The notes: generated by a model from the letters alone, not told the origin. A stretch of 64,000 bases of DNA from Candidatus Melainabacteria bacterium (GCA_013288645.1 JABDBL010000003.1:1-64000); one strand, 5' to 3'; counted from the first letter of the stretch, positions 10,225 through 19,137 are shown. Numbers and translations: made by a program.

Positions 10225-12768
10225 TTAAGCGTGTGCTTCTTTGCCGGATGCTAATTCAGCAAAATCACATGTTTTGCTTGGGCAAGCTATTTGATCGCCA
10301 CGTTTAAGTGTTTTGTAGATCAAAATACTGTTGCATTGCGGGCATCTATTTAAACCTTTTGGACCACCTGATAATAAAGGTGGGTACCAGAAAGCGGTTT
10401 CACATTTTTGGCTAGAATAATTACTGCAACCATAAAATATTTTGCCCATGCGTGATTTCTTTTGGATAATTTGGCCGCCGCAACCAGGTCTTGGACAATC
10501 CACACCGGTCAATTTAAGTATGGGGCGTTGTTCTTTGCATTCTTCTGCAGAGCAGGCAAGATAATCTCCATAGCGCCCATAGCGAATAAGCATAGGTGAG
10601 CCACAAGTGCGACATTTTTCTTCACTAGGGCGATCTTCTGGTACAGGTTGACCATCTTTGGTTAAGGCGATTTTAGTTTTGCATTCGGGGAAACCAACAC
10701 AACCTAAAAATTGTCCAAAACGGGAGGAGCGAATAGCCATTGCTTGTCCGCAATTTGGACATTTTTGATCCGACAAAATGAGTACTTTGTCCATGTTCTC
10801 TTTTGCTTTTTTTAGAGTTTCACCAAAAGGCAGATAAAACTCTTGCAACATGGCTTGCCAATCTACTTTGTGTTCTTCAATTTGATCCAGTTTGGCTTCC
10901 ATGCCAGCCGTAAAGCCTACATCGATAATAGTGCCAAAATGTTCTACCAAAAGCTTATTAACAGCTTGTCCTAATTTGGTTGGTATTAAAGTTTTATTTT
11001 GTTTTTCCACATATTTACGATCAACAATTGTATTAACTGTGGCAGCATATGTAGACGGACGACCAATACCCAGTTCTTCTAAAGTTTTAACTAAACTAGC
11101 CTCGTTAAAACGGGGCGGTGGTTGAGTAAAGTGCTGTCCGTGCAATAATTCTTTTAGTTTTAATTCCTCGCCTTTGCTTATGCCTTCAGGTAGTGTGCCT
11201 GTGGTTGCATCAAAGTCAGCACCATTGGCGGTATCAGATTCCCCATCTTGTTTGTTTGCTTCTCCAGATTCATCTGTTGTTGGGCGAATGGCAACGCTAT
11301 AAACAATAGTGAAACCCGCGAAAGTAACATCCGTTGAGGAAGCACGAAATACAGCTGGTCCGGCCGTGATTTCAGCTGTGCGAGTGGATAATTCACAGGC
11401 AGACATTTGGCTGGCCATAAATCGTTCCCAAATGAGTTTATAAACTTTCATTTGATCAGGAGATAAATATTGACGAATAGTTTCTGGAGCGCGGTCTATA
11501 TAACTTGGTCTTATACCTTCGTGCGCATCTTGAACACCTTTGCCTTTGCGTTCGTAAACACGTGGTTTGTCGGGACAATAATTTTTCCCATAGCGATCTT
11601 TGATATATTTCAAAGCTTCTTGCTGTGCTTCAGGGGCAATGCGCGTAGAATCAGTACGCATATAAGTAATAAGACCCACAGGCCCTTGAGTGCCTAATTC
11701 GACACCTTCATAGAGCGACTGAGCTACTTGCATTGTCTTTTTTACAGTGAAACCGAGACGAGTAGCCGCTTCTCGTTGGAGAGTTGAAGTGATAAAAGGT
11801 GGTTGAGGTTGTCTTTTACCAGTTTTTTCCAGAAGAGCCGAGACAGAAAATGATTCTTTCTCAATGGTTTTTACCATTTGTTGCGCTTTTTCTTTGCTGT
11901 CGACGAAAAAGGCATTGGCAGAAGGCTTATCGGAAGCCGAAATTACACGCTTGTCTTTGTATTTATAAAGCGGAGCAACAAAAGATTGTTTTGCATTTTT
12001 GCGTGAAAGCTCAGCTTTGATTGACCAATACTCAACAGCTTTGAAGTTTTGCACTTCTTCTTCACGCTCACAAATTAAGCGTACAGCTACGCTCTGCACA
12101 CGTCCGGCAGAACGTCCATTAACGTTGCGCCAAAGCAACGGGCTAATTTTGTAACCTACTAATCTGTCGAGCACACGGCGTGCTTGCTGCGCATCGACTA
12201 GATTTTTATCAATTTGTCTTGGTTTACTCATTGCCAGCGTGACTGCATCTTTAGTGATTTCATTAAAGGCAACACGGTGTAATTTTGCACTGGGCAGATT
12301 CAATAATTCAGATAAATGCCAAGCAATTGCCTCACCTTCACGGTCAGGATCTGGCGCCAAATAAACTTTGTTAGCCGCTTTAGCTAATGAACGCAATTCT
12401 GCCACTACTTGTTCTTTTTCTTGCAATATTACATATTCGGGTTGAAAATTTTTGCGTATATCAACACCTAGCTTGTTGCGCGGCAGATCCCGCACATGTC
12501 CTACACTAGCCTTAACTTGGAAGTCTTTGCCCAGGATTTTGCTAATCGTTTTTGCTTTAGCAGGGGACTCAACAATAACAAGTGAGCCTTTGCCGGAATA
12601 ATTTTCGTTGTACGGCTCTTCTATTGGCTTACTTAAAAGGCGAGCTTTAGGAGCCTTGGCTTTTGTTACAGTCTTAGTTTTTGTTACAGTCTTAGTTTTG
12701 GGAGCAGCCTTGGGGGTGGCTTTTGCTCTGACTGGATTTGTCTTTTTTGCAGTGGTTGCTCTGGGCAT
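10225..12768 (-). CDS. topA: DNA topoisomerase I (type IA)
   Basis: Relaxes negative supercoils; 847 aa. After a basic N-terminal extension of ~55 residues rich in Lys, Ala, Pro and Thr (with a repeated TKTVTK unit), the TOPRIM domain starts at SLVIVESPAKAKTISKIL and holds APDPDREGEAIAWHL. The catalytic tyrosine is in GPVGLITYMRTDSTRI. Four C-terminal Cys-rich zinc modules follow, beginning CPNCGQ, CRTCGS, CPRPGCGG and CPQCNS. A low-complexity Asp/Glu/Gly insert lies near residues 500-530. The N-terminal tail is unusual, since basic tails in this family are normally C-terminal. It starts at ATG 12768. Confidence 0.97.
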   Translation of the reverse strand: MPRATTAKKTNPVRAKATPKAAPKTKTVTKTKTVTKAKAPKARLLSKPIEEPYNENYSGKGSLVIVESPAKAKTISKILGKDFQVKASVGHVRDLPRNKLGVDIRKNFQPEYVILQEKEQVVAELRSLAKAANKVYLAPDPDREGEAIAWHLSELLNLPSAKLHRVAFNEITKDAVTLAMSKPRQIDKNLVDAQQARRVLDRLVGYKISPLLWRNVNGRSAGRVQSVAVRLICEREEEVQNFKAVEYWSIKAELSRKNAKQSFVAPLYKYKDKRVISASDKPSANAFFVDSKEKAQQMVKTIEKESFSVSALLEKTGKRQPQPPFITSTLQREAATRLGFTVKKTMQVAQSLYEGVELGTQGPVGLITYMRTDSTRIAPEAQQEALKYIKDRYGKNYCPDKPRVYERKGKGVQDAHEGIRPSYIDRAPETIRQYLSPDQMKVYKLIWERFMASQMSACELSTRTAEITAGPAVFRASSTDVTFAGFTIVYSVAIRPTTDESGEANKQDGESDTANGADFDATTGTLPEGISKGEELKLKELLHGQHFTQPPPRFNEASLVKTLEELGIGRPSTYAATVNTIVDRKYVEKQNKTLIPTKLGQAVNKLLVEHFGTIIDVGFTAGMEAKLDQIEEHKVDWQAMLQEFYLPFGETLKKAKENMDKVLILSDQKCPNCGQAMAIRSSRFGQFLGCVGFPECKTKIALTKDGQPVPEDRPSEEKCRTCGSPMLIRYGRYGDYLACSAEECKEQRPILKLTGVDCPRPGCGGQIIQKKSRMGKIFYGCSNYSSQKCETAFWYPPLLSGGPKGLNRCPQCNSILIYKTLKRGDQIACPSKTCDFAELASGKEAHA

Positions 12769-12891
12769 TTATTAAAACCTGATTTGTGTGTGTTTACTAT
12801 ATATATGTAGTAAAGTTGGCAAGCCTGTCAAGGGATGCCGATGCGCGATGAGTATAGCACGATTAAACTGCCTAAGAAAAAAATTTTTTGT

Positions 12892-13446
12892 TTAGACCAA
12901 AATATCTTTTGACAATTTGCAAAGTTTCTCGAATAGAAAAAAAGAAGTTTTACTGGTTTCACCTACGTAATTAACTGTCAATATACGGGCTTGATCATCC
13001 TGCTTGTCTGCCTCTAAACTCAGGCTTAAATAGCCATTTTCTGTTAGCTTGTTTAGCTCTTGTCCGTAACCATTCAAAAAAATATTTGCCCACTCAATTA
13101 TAATTATTGATTTCGTATTTAATATTTCATCTAATTGACCGGTTATTAAATCAAAAGGAATAATTTCATTGCTCTCTTCATCATATAATCTGTAAAGATC
13201 AAGATGATAAAGTGGCAAGCGACCGGTACGATATTCATTTAGCATGACAAATGTAGGGCTAGTTACTGTTTCAACCACGCCCAAAGCTTTTGCTATTGCT
13301 TTTACCAATGTCGTTTTGCCGCTACCAATTTCGCCTGCTAATGCAAGCAGAGTATGGGCTTCTATCATTTGGCCGATAGATTGGCCGAACTTTTGTGTGG
13401 ATTCTAAATGAGCCAAGTGAAACTTGGCTGAATTTTGATGGACCAT
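12892..13446 (-). CDS. tsaE: tRNA threonylcarbamoyladenosine biosynthesis ATPase TsaE
   Basis: P-loop ATPase that works with TsaB and TsaD in making t6A37 on ANN-reading tRNAs; 184 aa. Walker A is GEIGSGKTTLVKAIAKALGV, followed by the family segment SPTFVMLNEYRTGRLPLYHLDLYR (seen as TSPTFVMLNEY and PLYHLDLYRL) and IIIIEWANIF. About 30 extra residues at the C-terminus lengthen it relative to the usual ~150 aa. The ATG at 13446 lies just downstream of the proposed 6S-like RNA with no clear SD, so it may be read from that transcript. tsaB and tsaD are not in the window. Confidence 0.9.
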   Translation of the reverse strand: MVHQNSAKFHLAHLESTQKFGQSIGQMIEAHTLLALAGEIGSGKTTLVKAIAKALGVVETVTSPTFVMLNEYRTGRLPLYHLDLYRLYDEESNEIIPFDLITGQLDEILNTKSIIIIEWANIFLNGYGQELNKLTENGYLSLSLEADKQDDQARILTVNYVGETSKTSFFLFEKLCKLSKDILV

Positions 13447-13453
13447 AAATATT

Positions 13454-13681
13454 GTCTCAGTCGAGGACCAGGGCGAGTTTTGACCCGGAAAATTCCAGGT
13501 GGGGTACCTCCTAACGCCTCACCGTTTCCTACTTCTCGAGTTAAACCGTATTGTGATTGATCTAAAAGATCAAGGTTAGTCCTCTGAGTTTCATAGGTCT
13601 ACGTCGTCGCTTCGAGCCGGAACCCCGATTCTCAAAGTTGTAGGACAAAACTTTTTAGAGCTCTGTCCCTAGACCGAGACT
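13454..13681 (-). ncRNA. ssrS: Candidate 6S RNA (structured RNA upstream of tsaE)
   Basis: About 228 bases read on the minus strand just after a near-consensus promoter. Seen: the ends pair (GTCTC with GAGAC, then GTC/GAC and AGG/CCT separated by single mismatches), giving a long imperfect rod. Near the 3' end a 6-bp hairpin ACCTGG-AATTTT-CCGGGT follows an open purine-rich stretch. Known: 6S RNA is a rod with a large internal bubble and a small hairpin on the 3' side; the stretch from CGAGAAG to the hairpin lines up by eye with the same part of E. coli 6S. Inferred: this is 6S RNA. In E. coli 6S is also co-transcribed with a downstream gene, as tsaE would be here. A covariance-model search would decide. 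Confidence 0.5.
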
Positions 13682-13687
13682 ACAGAA

Positions 13688-13716
13688 ATCATAGAAAACG
13701 AATTCAGCCCTGTCAA
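13688..13716 (-). promoter_or_regulatory. Strong sigma70-type promoter for the 6S-like RNA
   Basis: On the minus strand TTGACA (13711-13716) and TATGAT (13688-13693) are separated by exactly 17 bases, predicting a start near 13681, right at the base of the RNA's closing stem. It is the best promoter match I found in the window. Confidence 0.75.
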
Positions 13717-13742
13717 TGGTTCAATGAGAGTTTAATCTTTAC

Positions 13743-14086
13743 ATTAGCGCTGCTTCGGCTTCGTCCCTCGCCTCAACGCGCGTATCCTTAATTGCTCCGC
13801 TGCGGAAGGCTCACCGCCATTCCTTGCTGCGCTCAGTTGTTACAAACAGTGGCTGCTTCGGCTTCGTCCCTCGCCTCAACGCGCGTATCCACAATCGCTC
13901 GCTATCGCACGCTTCACCAGCGCGCTTGCTTCGCTCAGTCTTGCTATTTAATATTAGCGCTGCTTCGGCTTCGTCCCTCGCCTCAACGCGCGTATCCTTA
14001 ATTGCTCCGCTGCGGAAGGCTCACCGCCATTCCTTGCTGCGCTCAGTTGTTACAAACAGTGGCTGCTTCGGCTTCGTCCCTCGCCT
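13743..14086. repeat. Non-coding repeat, 210-bp period, with a ~105-bp sub-period
   Basis: Bases 13743-13876 recur without change at 13953-14086. Within each period a core reading GCTGCTTCGGCTTCG is spaced 103-107 bases apart, at 13749, 13852, 13959 and 14062. The text between cores is GC-rich and full of short self-complementary words such as GCTCCGCTGCGGA. Open frames across it simply follow the repeat and are not taken as genes. The element lies between the divergent tsaE/6S-like promoter and a plus-strand secreted-protein gene. No similar copy was noticed elsewhere in the window. Confidence 0.85.
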
Positions 14087-14173
14087 TTACGCGCCGTTCG
14101 TTACGCTGTACTTCCTTTATCAAATATAATAATTATGCTAGGTAAGTTAGAAACAGCAAAGAGCAGGGCATAA

Positions 14174-14788
14174 ATGAAAAAATTAGTCAACTTAATAATC
14201 ACAATGCTCCTTACTCATACGTGCGGTTATAGTTATGTGATTCCGGTACGGGCGCAAACGGAAGAACAAAAAACTATTGCTAAGCCAAGCGATGGCTTAG
14301 ACGAAAACTTAAATACATCCCCTACTATGAAAAACGGATCAAAATTGTCCGAAATTGTTCCCGAAATACCGCCACCGCCCGCGGTAGCATTGCCTCAACC
14401 AGCTTATGTGGACAGCCCTTCAGCAATGGCACTTAATTGGCGCTCGCGGGCGTTAGTCCTAGCAAACGAATACCCACTCAAGAAAAATAGCATGGCCTGG
14501 ACATTGCCAGTATCTTTTGGAAAAGGAGAACTTTTACTTAAACAAGCAATTATGCAAACGGGACTGACTCTGCTATCGGAATATGACGATGCGGGACAAT
14601 TTCTAGTATCTTTGCCCGACTCTAATAAAAAAGGCGATGTTATTGTAATCAGTCAACCAGTAGGTGACACGAGCACACTCTTCAAGATGCACGTTTATGC
14701 CGATTATCGCTTAGCGGATATTCAAAGAATAAATTGTTTGCCTGACACAATGAAAAATTTACTAGAAAATCGCGGGTTGTGGCAGTGA
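14174..14788 (+). CDS. Secreted protein of unknown function (204 aa)
   Basis: Not recognised. Residues 1-28 form a signal peptide (basic MKK, hydrophobic core, cleavage near VRAQ). A low-complexity linker rich in Pro and Ser follows (PEIPPPPAVALPQP), then a compact domain from about residue 85 to the end with no motif I can name. Its stop lies inside the start region of coaE, so the two are read together. Presumably exported to the periplasm or cell surface. Confidence 0.65.
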   Translation: MKKLVNLIITMLLTHTCGYSYVIPVRAQTEEQKTIAKPSDGLDENLNTSPTMKNGSKLSEIVPEIPPPPAVALPQPAYVDSPSAMALNWRSRALVLANEYPLKKNSMAWTLPVSFGKGELLLKQAIMQTGLTLLSEYDDAGQFLVSLPDSNKKGDVIVISQPVGDTSTLFKMHVYADYRLADIQRINCLPDTMKNLLENRGLWQ

Positions 14789-15450
14789 AGATTGGTGAAA
14801 ACAACGTAATTGCTATTGGTATCACAGGCACAATAGGAAGTGGGAAATCTCTAGTGGGCAAAATGCTTGAGGAACTGGGCATACCTGTAATTGATACCGA
14901 TAAAGTTGTGCACGAACTTTTGGCTTCAGATAATGAAGTAAACAATCAAATTGCAGCACAATTTCCCAATGCGATGAGAATAGCTATAAATAGATATGGC
15001 CAAGAAATTGACCGCAGAGAATTGGCAAAAGTTATTTTCGCCGATAAAGAAGCAAAGACCAAATTGGAAGGAATTTTGCATCCAAAAGTGCGTGCAATAT
15101 GCAAAGAAAGAACGATAGACTTGGCCAATAGCAGAAAAAAAATAAAAGCAATAGCAACACTCGTGCCATTGCTCTTTGAATCAAAACGTCAGTCTGATTA
15201 TGATCAGGTATGGACGATATATTGCGATGAGAATATTTTACGCCAAAGACTAGCCAAGCGGGATGGCTTTTCAGAGCAAGAGATAGACTTGCGCCTGGCT
15301 GGGCAATTGTCACAGCCGGAAAAATGTAAGTTGGCTGATAAAGTACTTGATAATTCGGCAGATGAAAATTACTTACGCCAGCAAATTTTGAAAAATTTGC
15401 AAGATCTTAAATTGTCTTCACCCGGTCTTAATAACAATCTGACAGGATAA
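14779..15450 (+). CDS. coaE: Dephospho-CoA kinase
   Basis: Last step of coenzyme A synthesis: phosphorylates the 3'-hydroxyl of dephospho-CoA. The P-loop is GITGTIGSGKS near residue 14, followed by GIPVIDTDKVVHELL, the conserved LEGILHPKVR and VPLLFES with DQVWTIYCDENILRQRL. 223 aa is normal for the family. The start is a GTG at 14779 or, equally well, at 14785, where GTGA overlaps the stop of the previous gene by 4 bases. A weakly conserved tail of about 20 residues ends the protein. Confidence 0.93.
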   Translation: MAVKIGENNVIAIGITGTIGSGKSLVGKMLEELGIPVIDTDKVVHELLASDNEVNNQIAAQFPNAMRIAINRYGQEIDRRELAKVIFADKEAKTKLEGILHPKVRAICKERTIDLANSRKKIKAIATLVPLLFESKRQSDYDQVWTIYCDENILRQRLAKRDGFSEQEIDLRLAGQLSQPEKCKLADKVLDNSADENYLRQQILKNLQDLKLSSPGLNNNLTG

Positions 15451-15508
15451 TCACGGAAACAAAAATTTAACTGTTTGGTGTCTAATTTTCTTGAGGAGTG
15501 ACAGGAAA

Positions 15509-15919
15509 ATGGCTAATGTTAAAGCAGTGATGGCAGGTAAAGCAGCTCTTCGATCTTTGGAACATAATTACGATGAATATCGCTTGGCTTTGGCCGCAGA
15601 ATGTGAATATGCTCATGGCAAGTGTTATCGTAGGCTGAAAGAAATCAGACGCCAAGCCGGTAAAGTTAACGAGAGTATGAAACGTTGTGGGCGACCATCC
15701 AAGTTTTTGGATGTTGCTCTAACTGCATATGATTATGCTGATGCAATGATCCTTGGCACAAATTCATTACCCGAACTGGATCGCAAAGCGACAATCTGTA
15801 CAGCGGCAATGGAAGTGGTTAGGGAAGCCTTACGCTATGAATGCGACAATGGAGCCTTGAAAATCAGTATCCCTGGATTGACGACCGTGGAACACTCTTT
15901 TGTCGAGAGTTTTAATTAG
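15509..15919 (+). CDS. Hypothetical protein (136 aa), helical, Ala/Arg-rich
   Basis: Not recognised. The ATG at 15509 has TTGAGGAG upstream, a good ribosome binding site, and starts MANVKAVMAGKAALRSLEH. The composition (Ala, Arg, Glu, few Pro until the end) suggests a mainly helical soluble protein with four cysteines (CEYAHGKCYRR, KRCGRPS, TICTAAM). A clear terminator follows 5 bases after the stop, so this is the last gene after coaE, 58 bases downstream of it. Confidence 0.65.
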   Translation: MANVKAVMAGKAALRSLEHNYDEYRLALAAECEYAHGKCYRRLKEIRRQAGKVNESMKRCGRPSKFLDVALTAYDYADAMILGTNSLPELDRKATICTAAMEVVREALRYECDNGALKISIPGLTTVEHSFVESFN

Positions 15920-15923
15920 GTGC

Positions 15924-15969
15924 AAAAAAGCCCCAACTGCGGCTAATGTGGCAGATAGTTGGCTTTTTT
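15924..15969 (+). terminator. Rho-independent terminator after the 136-aa gene
   Basis: AAAAAAGCC(CC)AACT pairs with AGTTGGCTTTTTT around an 18-base loop; one two-base bulge. The run of six T ends the transcript of the coaE cluster. The A-run on the other side would let it work in both directions. Confidence 0.85.
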
Positions 15970-16091
15970 GTCTAATTGAGCTTAAATACATAATAAATGC
16001 CTTAAAGCTGCCAATCTGAGGCTAGCTTATTGCATTGTGCAGAGCTAATATATGACATATTATCAGTTAACAATGCGGACCCCATTAGGAA

Positions 16092-16313
16092 ATGAATAAA
16101 ATAGATCCTGAATTGTCGACTGTGGAACTTATGAAAGTCGCGGCAGACGATCATCAAAAAAAGATTGAGTTGACGCAAGGTGAACGGGACCAATTATTCA
16201 GCTTGCTAAAAGAACGAGGCAGGCAAGAATTGGAGTATGGAGAAGAGTTAGAAATAGACGCGATAAAATTGATTCGTCGCGTGACCGGTGCAGTGGGGAT
16301 ATATTTTGACTAA
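16092..16313 (+). CDS. Small acidic protein (73 aa) upstream of pepP
   Basis: Not recognised. ATG at 16092 is preceded by TTAGGAA, a good ribosome binding site. The sequence is rich in Glu, Leu and Lys and has no signal or membrane segment; it looks like a small helical protein. Its stop at 16311-16313 touches the pepP start, which suggests co-translation. Confidence 0.6.
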   Translation: MNKIDPELSTVELMKVAADDHQKKIELTQGERDQLFSLLKERGRQELEYGEELEIDAIKLIRRVTGAVGIYFD

Positions 16314-16320
16314 AAAACGG

Positions 16321-17700
16321 ATGACACTAAAAGCTGAAGCCATTCATGTTGTTGAAGAAATACCAGCTAAAATATTTGCCAAACGGCGCAAATACTTTAT
16401 TGAAGAAATGCTACCAGATAGTATTGCTTTTATTCTAAGTAATCCAGAGTGCATAAGAAGCAATGATACTGATTTTCCGTATAGACAATCTTCTGATGTT
16501 CTTTATTTGAGCAGTTTTCCAGAGCCGCAATCTGTTTTAATCTTGAGTAATTTTGACGGAAAACCAGAATTCAAAATGGTTGTGAGACCAAAAGACAGAC
16601 AACGCGAAATATGGACCGGGCATCGTTTAGGGGTTGAGGGGGCAATAGAAAAATTTGCTTGCCAGGAAGCCTACACTGTCGATCAGTTTACGCAAGTGGT
16701 AAACAATTTGTTATCGAAGGCAAAAAATGTTTACTACAAGTTTGGGCAGAATGAAGAATTTGACGAATTATTTGAGCCGGCGTGGAAAAAGTATTCTTCC
16801 TCTCTCCACAATCCAGAAACTATCACTCATGAAATGCGCATGGTTAAGGAAAAAGTGGAATTGGACTTGATGAGGCAAGCAGCTTCTATATCAGCCGAAG
16901 CTCACTGCGTTGCTATGGAAGTATGCAAAGCAGGTATGATGGAATATGAAGTACAAGCTGAAATAGAGCGAGTGTTCATGATGCGCGGGGCGAGCGGGCC
17001 TGCATATGGCAGTATAGTGGCCGGGGGTGAGAATGCTATTTGTTTGCACTACAGCGAAAATAGTGCGCGGTTGCAGAATGGTGATCTTCTGCTTATAGAC
17101 GCTGCTTGTGAGTACCGTGGCTACGCTAGTGATATTACTCGTACCTTTCCTGTTAACGGCAAATTTAGCGAAGAACAGCTCGAGATATACAATTTAGTCT
17201 TAGCAGCAAACAAAGCGGCAATTGCTTTTGCTAAACCGGGTGTATCCTTAAAGCAAGTGCACGAGAGAGCCTCTGGTGTCTTACGAGAGGGTCTTATTCA
17301 ACTTGGGGTATTGGGTCCCGAGATGGATAGTGTTGAGAACGAAGAAAAAGTACTTAAGCATTCCGGCAAGAATGGCAATAAATCAACACCAGTTATATTG
17401 CGTGATGTGTTTATGCATGGAACAAGTCATTGGCTTGGTTTAGACGTTCATGATGTGGGGACAATCGGTACCAGAAGTACGCATGCTAAAACCATGCCAA
17501 TGGTGCCAAATATGGCTTTCACTGTAGAGCCAGGTTTGTATTTTGATCCAGACGATAAACGTTTGCCAAAAAAATATCGTGGTATTGGTGTGCGTATTGA
17601 AGATGATGTGGTCACAACGGCCAAAGGGTGCGAGGTTTTAACATCCGGCGCACCGAAAGAGCCAGAAGAAATAGAAGAATTAATGGCTATTGCCAGGTAA
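16321..17700 (+). CDS. pepP: Xaa-Pro aminopeptidase (M24B)
   Basis: Metallopeptidase removing an N-terminal residue that precedes proline; 459 aa. An N-terminal AMP_N domain (about 1-160) is followed by the pita-bread domain. The metal ligands are all present: Asp in IDAACEYRG and YASDITRTFP, His in MHGTSHWLGLDVHD, Glu in FTVEPGLYF and RIEDDVV. The start is uncertain: ATG 16321, or an in-frame TTG at 16306 that has GGGGA six bases upstream and overlaps the preceding gene. It ends the plus-strand run; the next gene is convergent. Confidence 0.93.
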   Translation: MTLKAEAIHVVEEIPAKIFAKRRKYFIEEMLPDSIAFILSNPECIRSNDTDFPYRQSSDVLYLSSFPEPQSVLILSNFDGKPEFKMVVRPKDRQREIWTGHRLGVEGAIEKFACQEAYTVDQFTQVVNNLLSKAKNVYYKFGQNEEFDELFEPAWKKYSSSLHNPETITHEMRMVKEKVELDLMRQAASISAEAHCVAMEVCKAGMMEYEVQAEIERVFMMRGASGPAYGSIVAGGENAICLHYSENSARLQNGDLLLIDAACEYRGYASDITRTFPVNGKFSEEQLEIYNLVLAANKAAIAFAKPGVSLKQVHERASGVLREGLIQLGVLGPEMDSVENEEKVLKHSGKNGNKSTPVILRDVFMHGTSHWLGLDVHDVGTIGTRSTHAKTMPMVPNMAFTVEPGLYFDPDDKRLPKKYRGIGVRIEDDVVTTAKGCEVLTSGAPKEPEEIEELMAIAR

Positions 17701-17730
17701 AAGGCGAAAATGCAATAGAGACTTCTAACC

Positions 17731-17919
17731 TTAACCTGGTGGTCCAGCGAAAGCCCAGACGCATAAGCAAAGCCCGATTACGAAGCCTAAAATGCCATAG
17801 CCAATGGCGGCAAGCCCAGCTCTTTGTGCTTCTAGAGAGACATGTATAAATTTGACACTACCTACAACAAAGATAGTGCCTACTATGAAAATCAAAACTC
17901 GTTCAAAAACAGACTGCAA
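17731..17919 (-). CDS. Small two-span membrane protein (62 aa) after the kinase
   Basis: Not recognised. Two hydrophobic segments (about residues 6-24 and 36-58) separated by a short polar loop. The start is TTG at 17919 with GGGG 8 bases upstream, 27 bases after the kinase stop, so it probably belongs to the kinase transcript. No paralogue was noticed in the window. Confidence 0.5.
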   Translation of the reverse strand: MQSVFERVLIFIVGTIFVVGSVKFIHVSLEAQRAGLAAIGYGILGFVIGLCLCVWAFAGPPG

Positions 17920-17946
17920 TCAATAACAAGCCCCGGTATTTAATAG

Positions 17947-19137
17947 CTAACGCGCCATTTTGGCATTTAAGAATAAACATAAAGCTATAACAAAGCAAGC
18001 CACAATAAAAAGCAAAATCAGATTAAGCGCCTTTATCATAAACCGAGAGATATGAGTAGTTGCTTTTGAGCGCACTATATTGCTTGAGTTTGGTTTGTAA
18101 GTTTGTTCAAAATGAGTCAAAGCTGCTCGTAACTCGCTGGCAGAGTGATAGCGATTCTCAGGTTCCTTTGCTAATGTCTTGAATATTATTGCTTCTAATT
18201 CTTTAGGAATATTCGCACCGTTGATTTGTTGCGAAAATGGTAGAGGTAAATCATTTACGTGTTTATAGATTGTAGTTAGTAAAGAATCACCTAATAATGG
18301 TGGTGCACCGCAAAGCGCTTGATAAATCACACAACCTAAAGAATAAATATCTGATCGATTATCTGGTTTTTTGCCCTTGCATTGTTCTGGACTCATATAA
18401 AGTGGTGTGCCAAATATTTGTCCAGGCTTGGTGATAGTTTTTTGATTGGCTTTTTGTATTGTGAATTTGGCAATGCTAAAATCGATAACTTTGACTAAAT
18501 TGTCGCCTTTGTAGTCTTTAACGAGCATTATATTGCTAGGCTTCAGGTCGCGATGAATGACTCCTTGTGTATGGGCATATTCGAGTGCCATGCACACTTG
18601 AACAAAAATGGGAATAGCTCGCTTAAAGTCTAAGCGCCCTTCTCTTTCCAGCAAAGCAGCAAGAGTTTCTCCTTCTAGATATTCCATAGCTAAGTAGAGG
18701 GTGCCTTCTGGCAAAATACCAAAATCGTGCACAGTGATAATATTAGGATGTGAAAGGGACGCTGCTGCATGAGCTTCGCGCTGGAAACGTGCGCTCGACG
18801 TTTCACTCGTCACTTCGCCAAGAGAAAGCACTTTAATGGCAAAAACTTTGTCTAGCATAATATGTCTTGCTTGGTAGATCATACCTGTACTGCCGCGACT
18901 TATGAATTTGACTATCTGATATTTGCCAGCTAATATGTCGTCGGCTTTAAACTTCTGGATGCTTAATAGACTGTTTTCGGGGGCAGATTTTTTAGCAATA
19001 GTATCGCCCAAGTGTTTCAAGAGATCGTTGCCAGTTTGGGCAACATTAGAATCTGAATCAGTTTCCGATTTTGATCCAGCAGACGAGTTAGAAACTGGCT
19101 GTCCAGAGATTGACTGATTGTCTTGAGGTTCTGGCAT
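17947..19137 (-). CDS. Membrane-anchored Ser/Thr protein kinase (PknB-like)
   Basis: Hanks-type kinase of 396 aa. An acidic, Ser-rich N-terminal stretch (1-65) precedes the kinase domain (about 72-345): glycine loop SRGSTGM, ATP lysine K102 in AIKVL, catalytic loop HRDLKPSN (195-202), activation segment ending GTPLYMSPEQ, and SDIYSLGC. The Mg-binding DFG is DFS here (219-221), an uncommon change. One membrane segment (about 366-390) close to the C-terminus leaves only a few residues outside, so there is no extracellular sensor domain. It is followed by a small membrane protein. Targets are unknown. Confidence 0.92.
   Translation of the reverse strand: MPEPQDNQSISGQPVSNSSAGSKSETDSDSNVAQTGNDLLKHLGDTIAKKSAPENSLLSIQKFKADDILAGKYQIVKFISRGSTGMIYQARHIMLDKVFAIKVLSLGEVTSETSSARFQREAHAAASLSHPNIITVHDFGILPEGTLYLAMEYLEGETLAALLEREGRLDFKRAIPIFVQVCMALEYAHTQGVIHRDLKPSNIMLVKDYKGDNLVKVIDFSIAKFTIQKANQKTITKPGQIFGTPLYMSPEQCKGKKPDNRSDIYSLGCVIYQALCGAPPLLGDSLLTTIYKHVNDLPLPFSQQINGANIPKELEAIIFKTLAKEPENRYHSASELRAALTHFEQTYKPNSSNIVRSKATTHISRFMIKALNLILLFIVACFVIALCLFLNAKMAR

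Noticed and set aside
13792-14129. Two overlapping plus-strand open frames of 69 and 101 codons
   Set aside because: They lie wholly in the 210-bp repeat, repeat their own sequence, and have no ribosome binding site.
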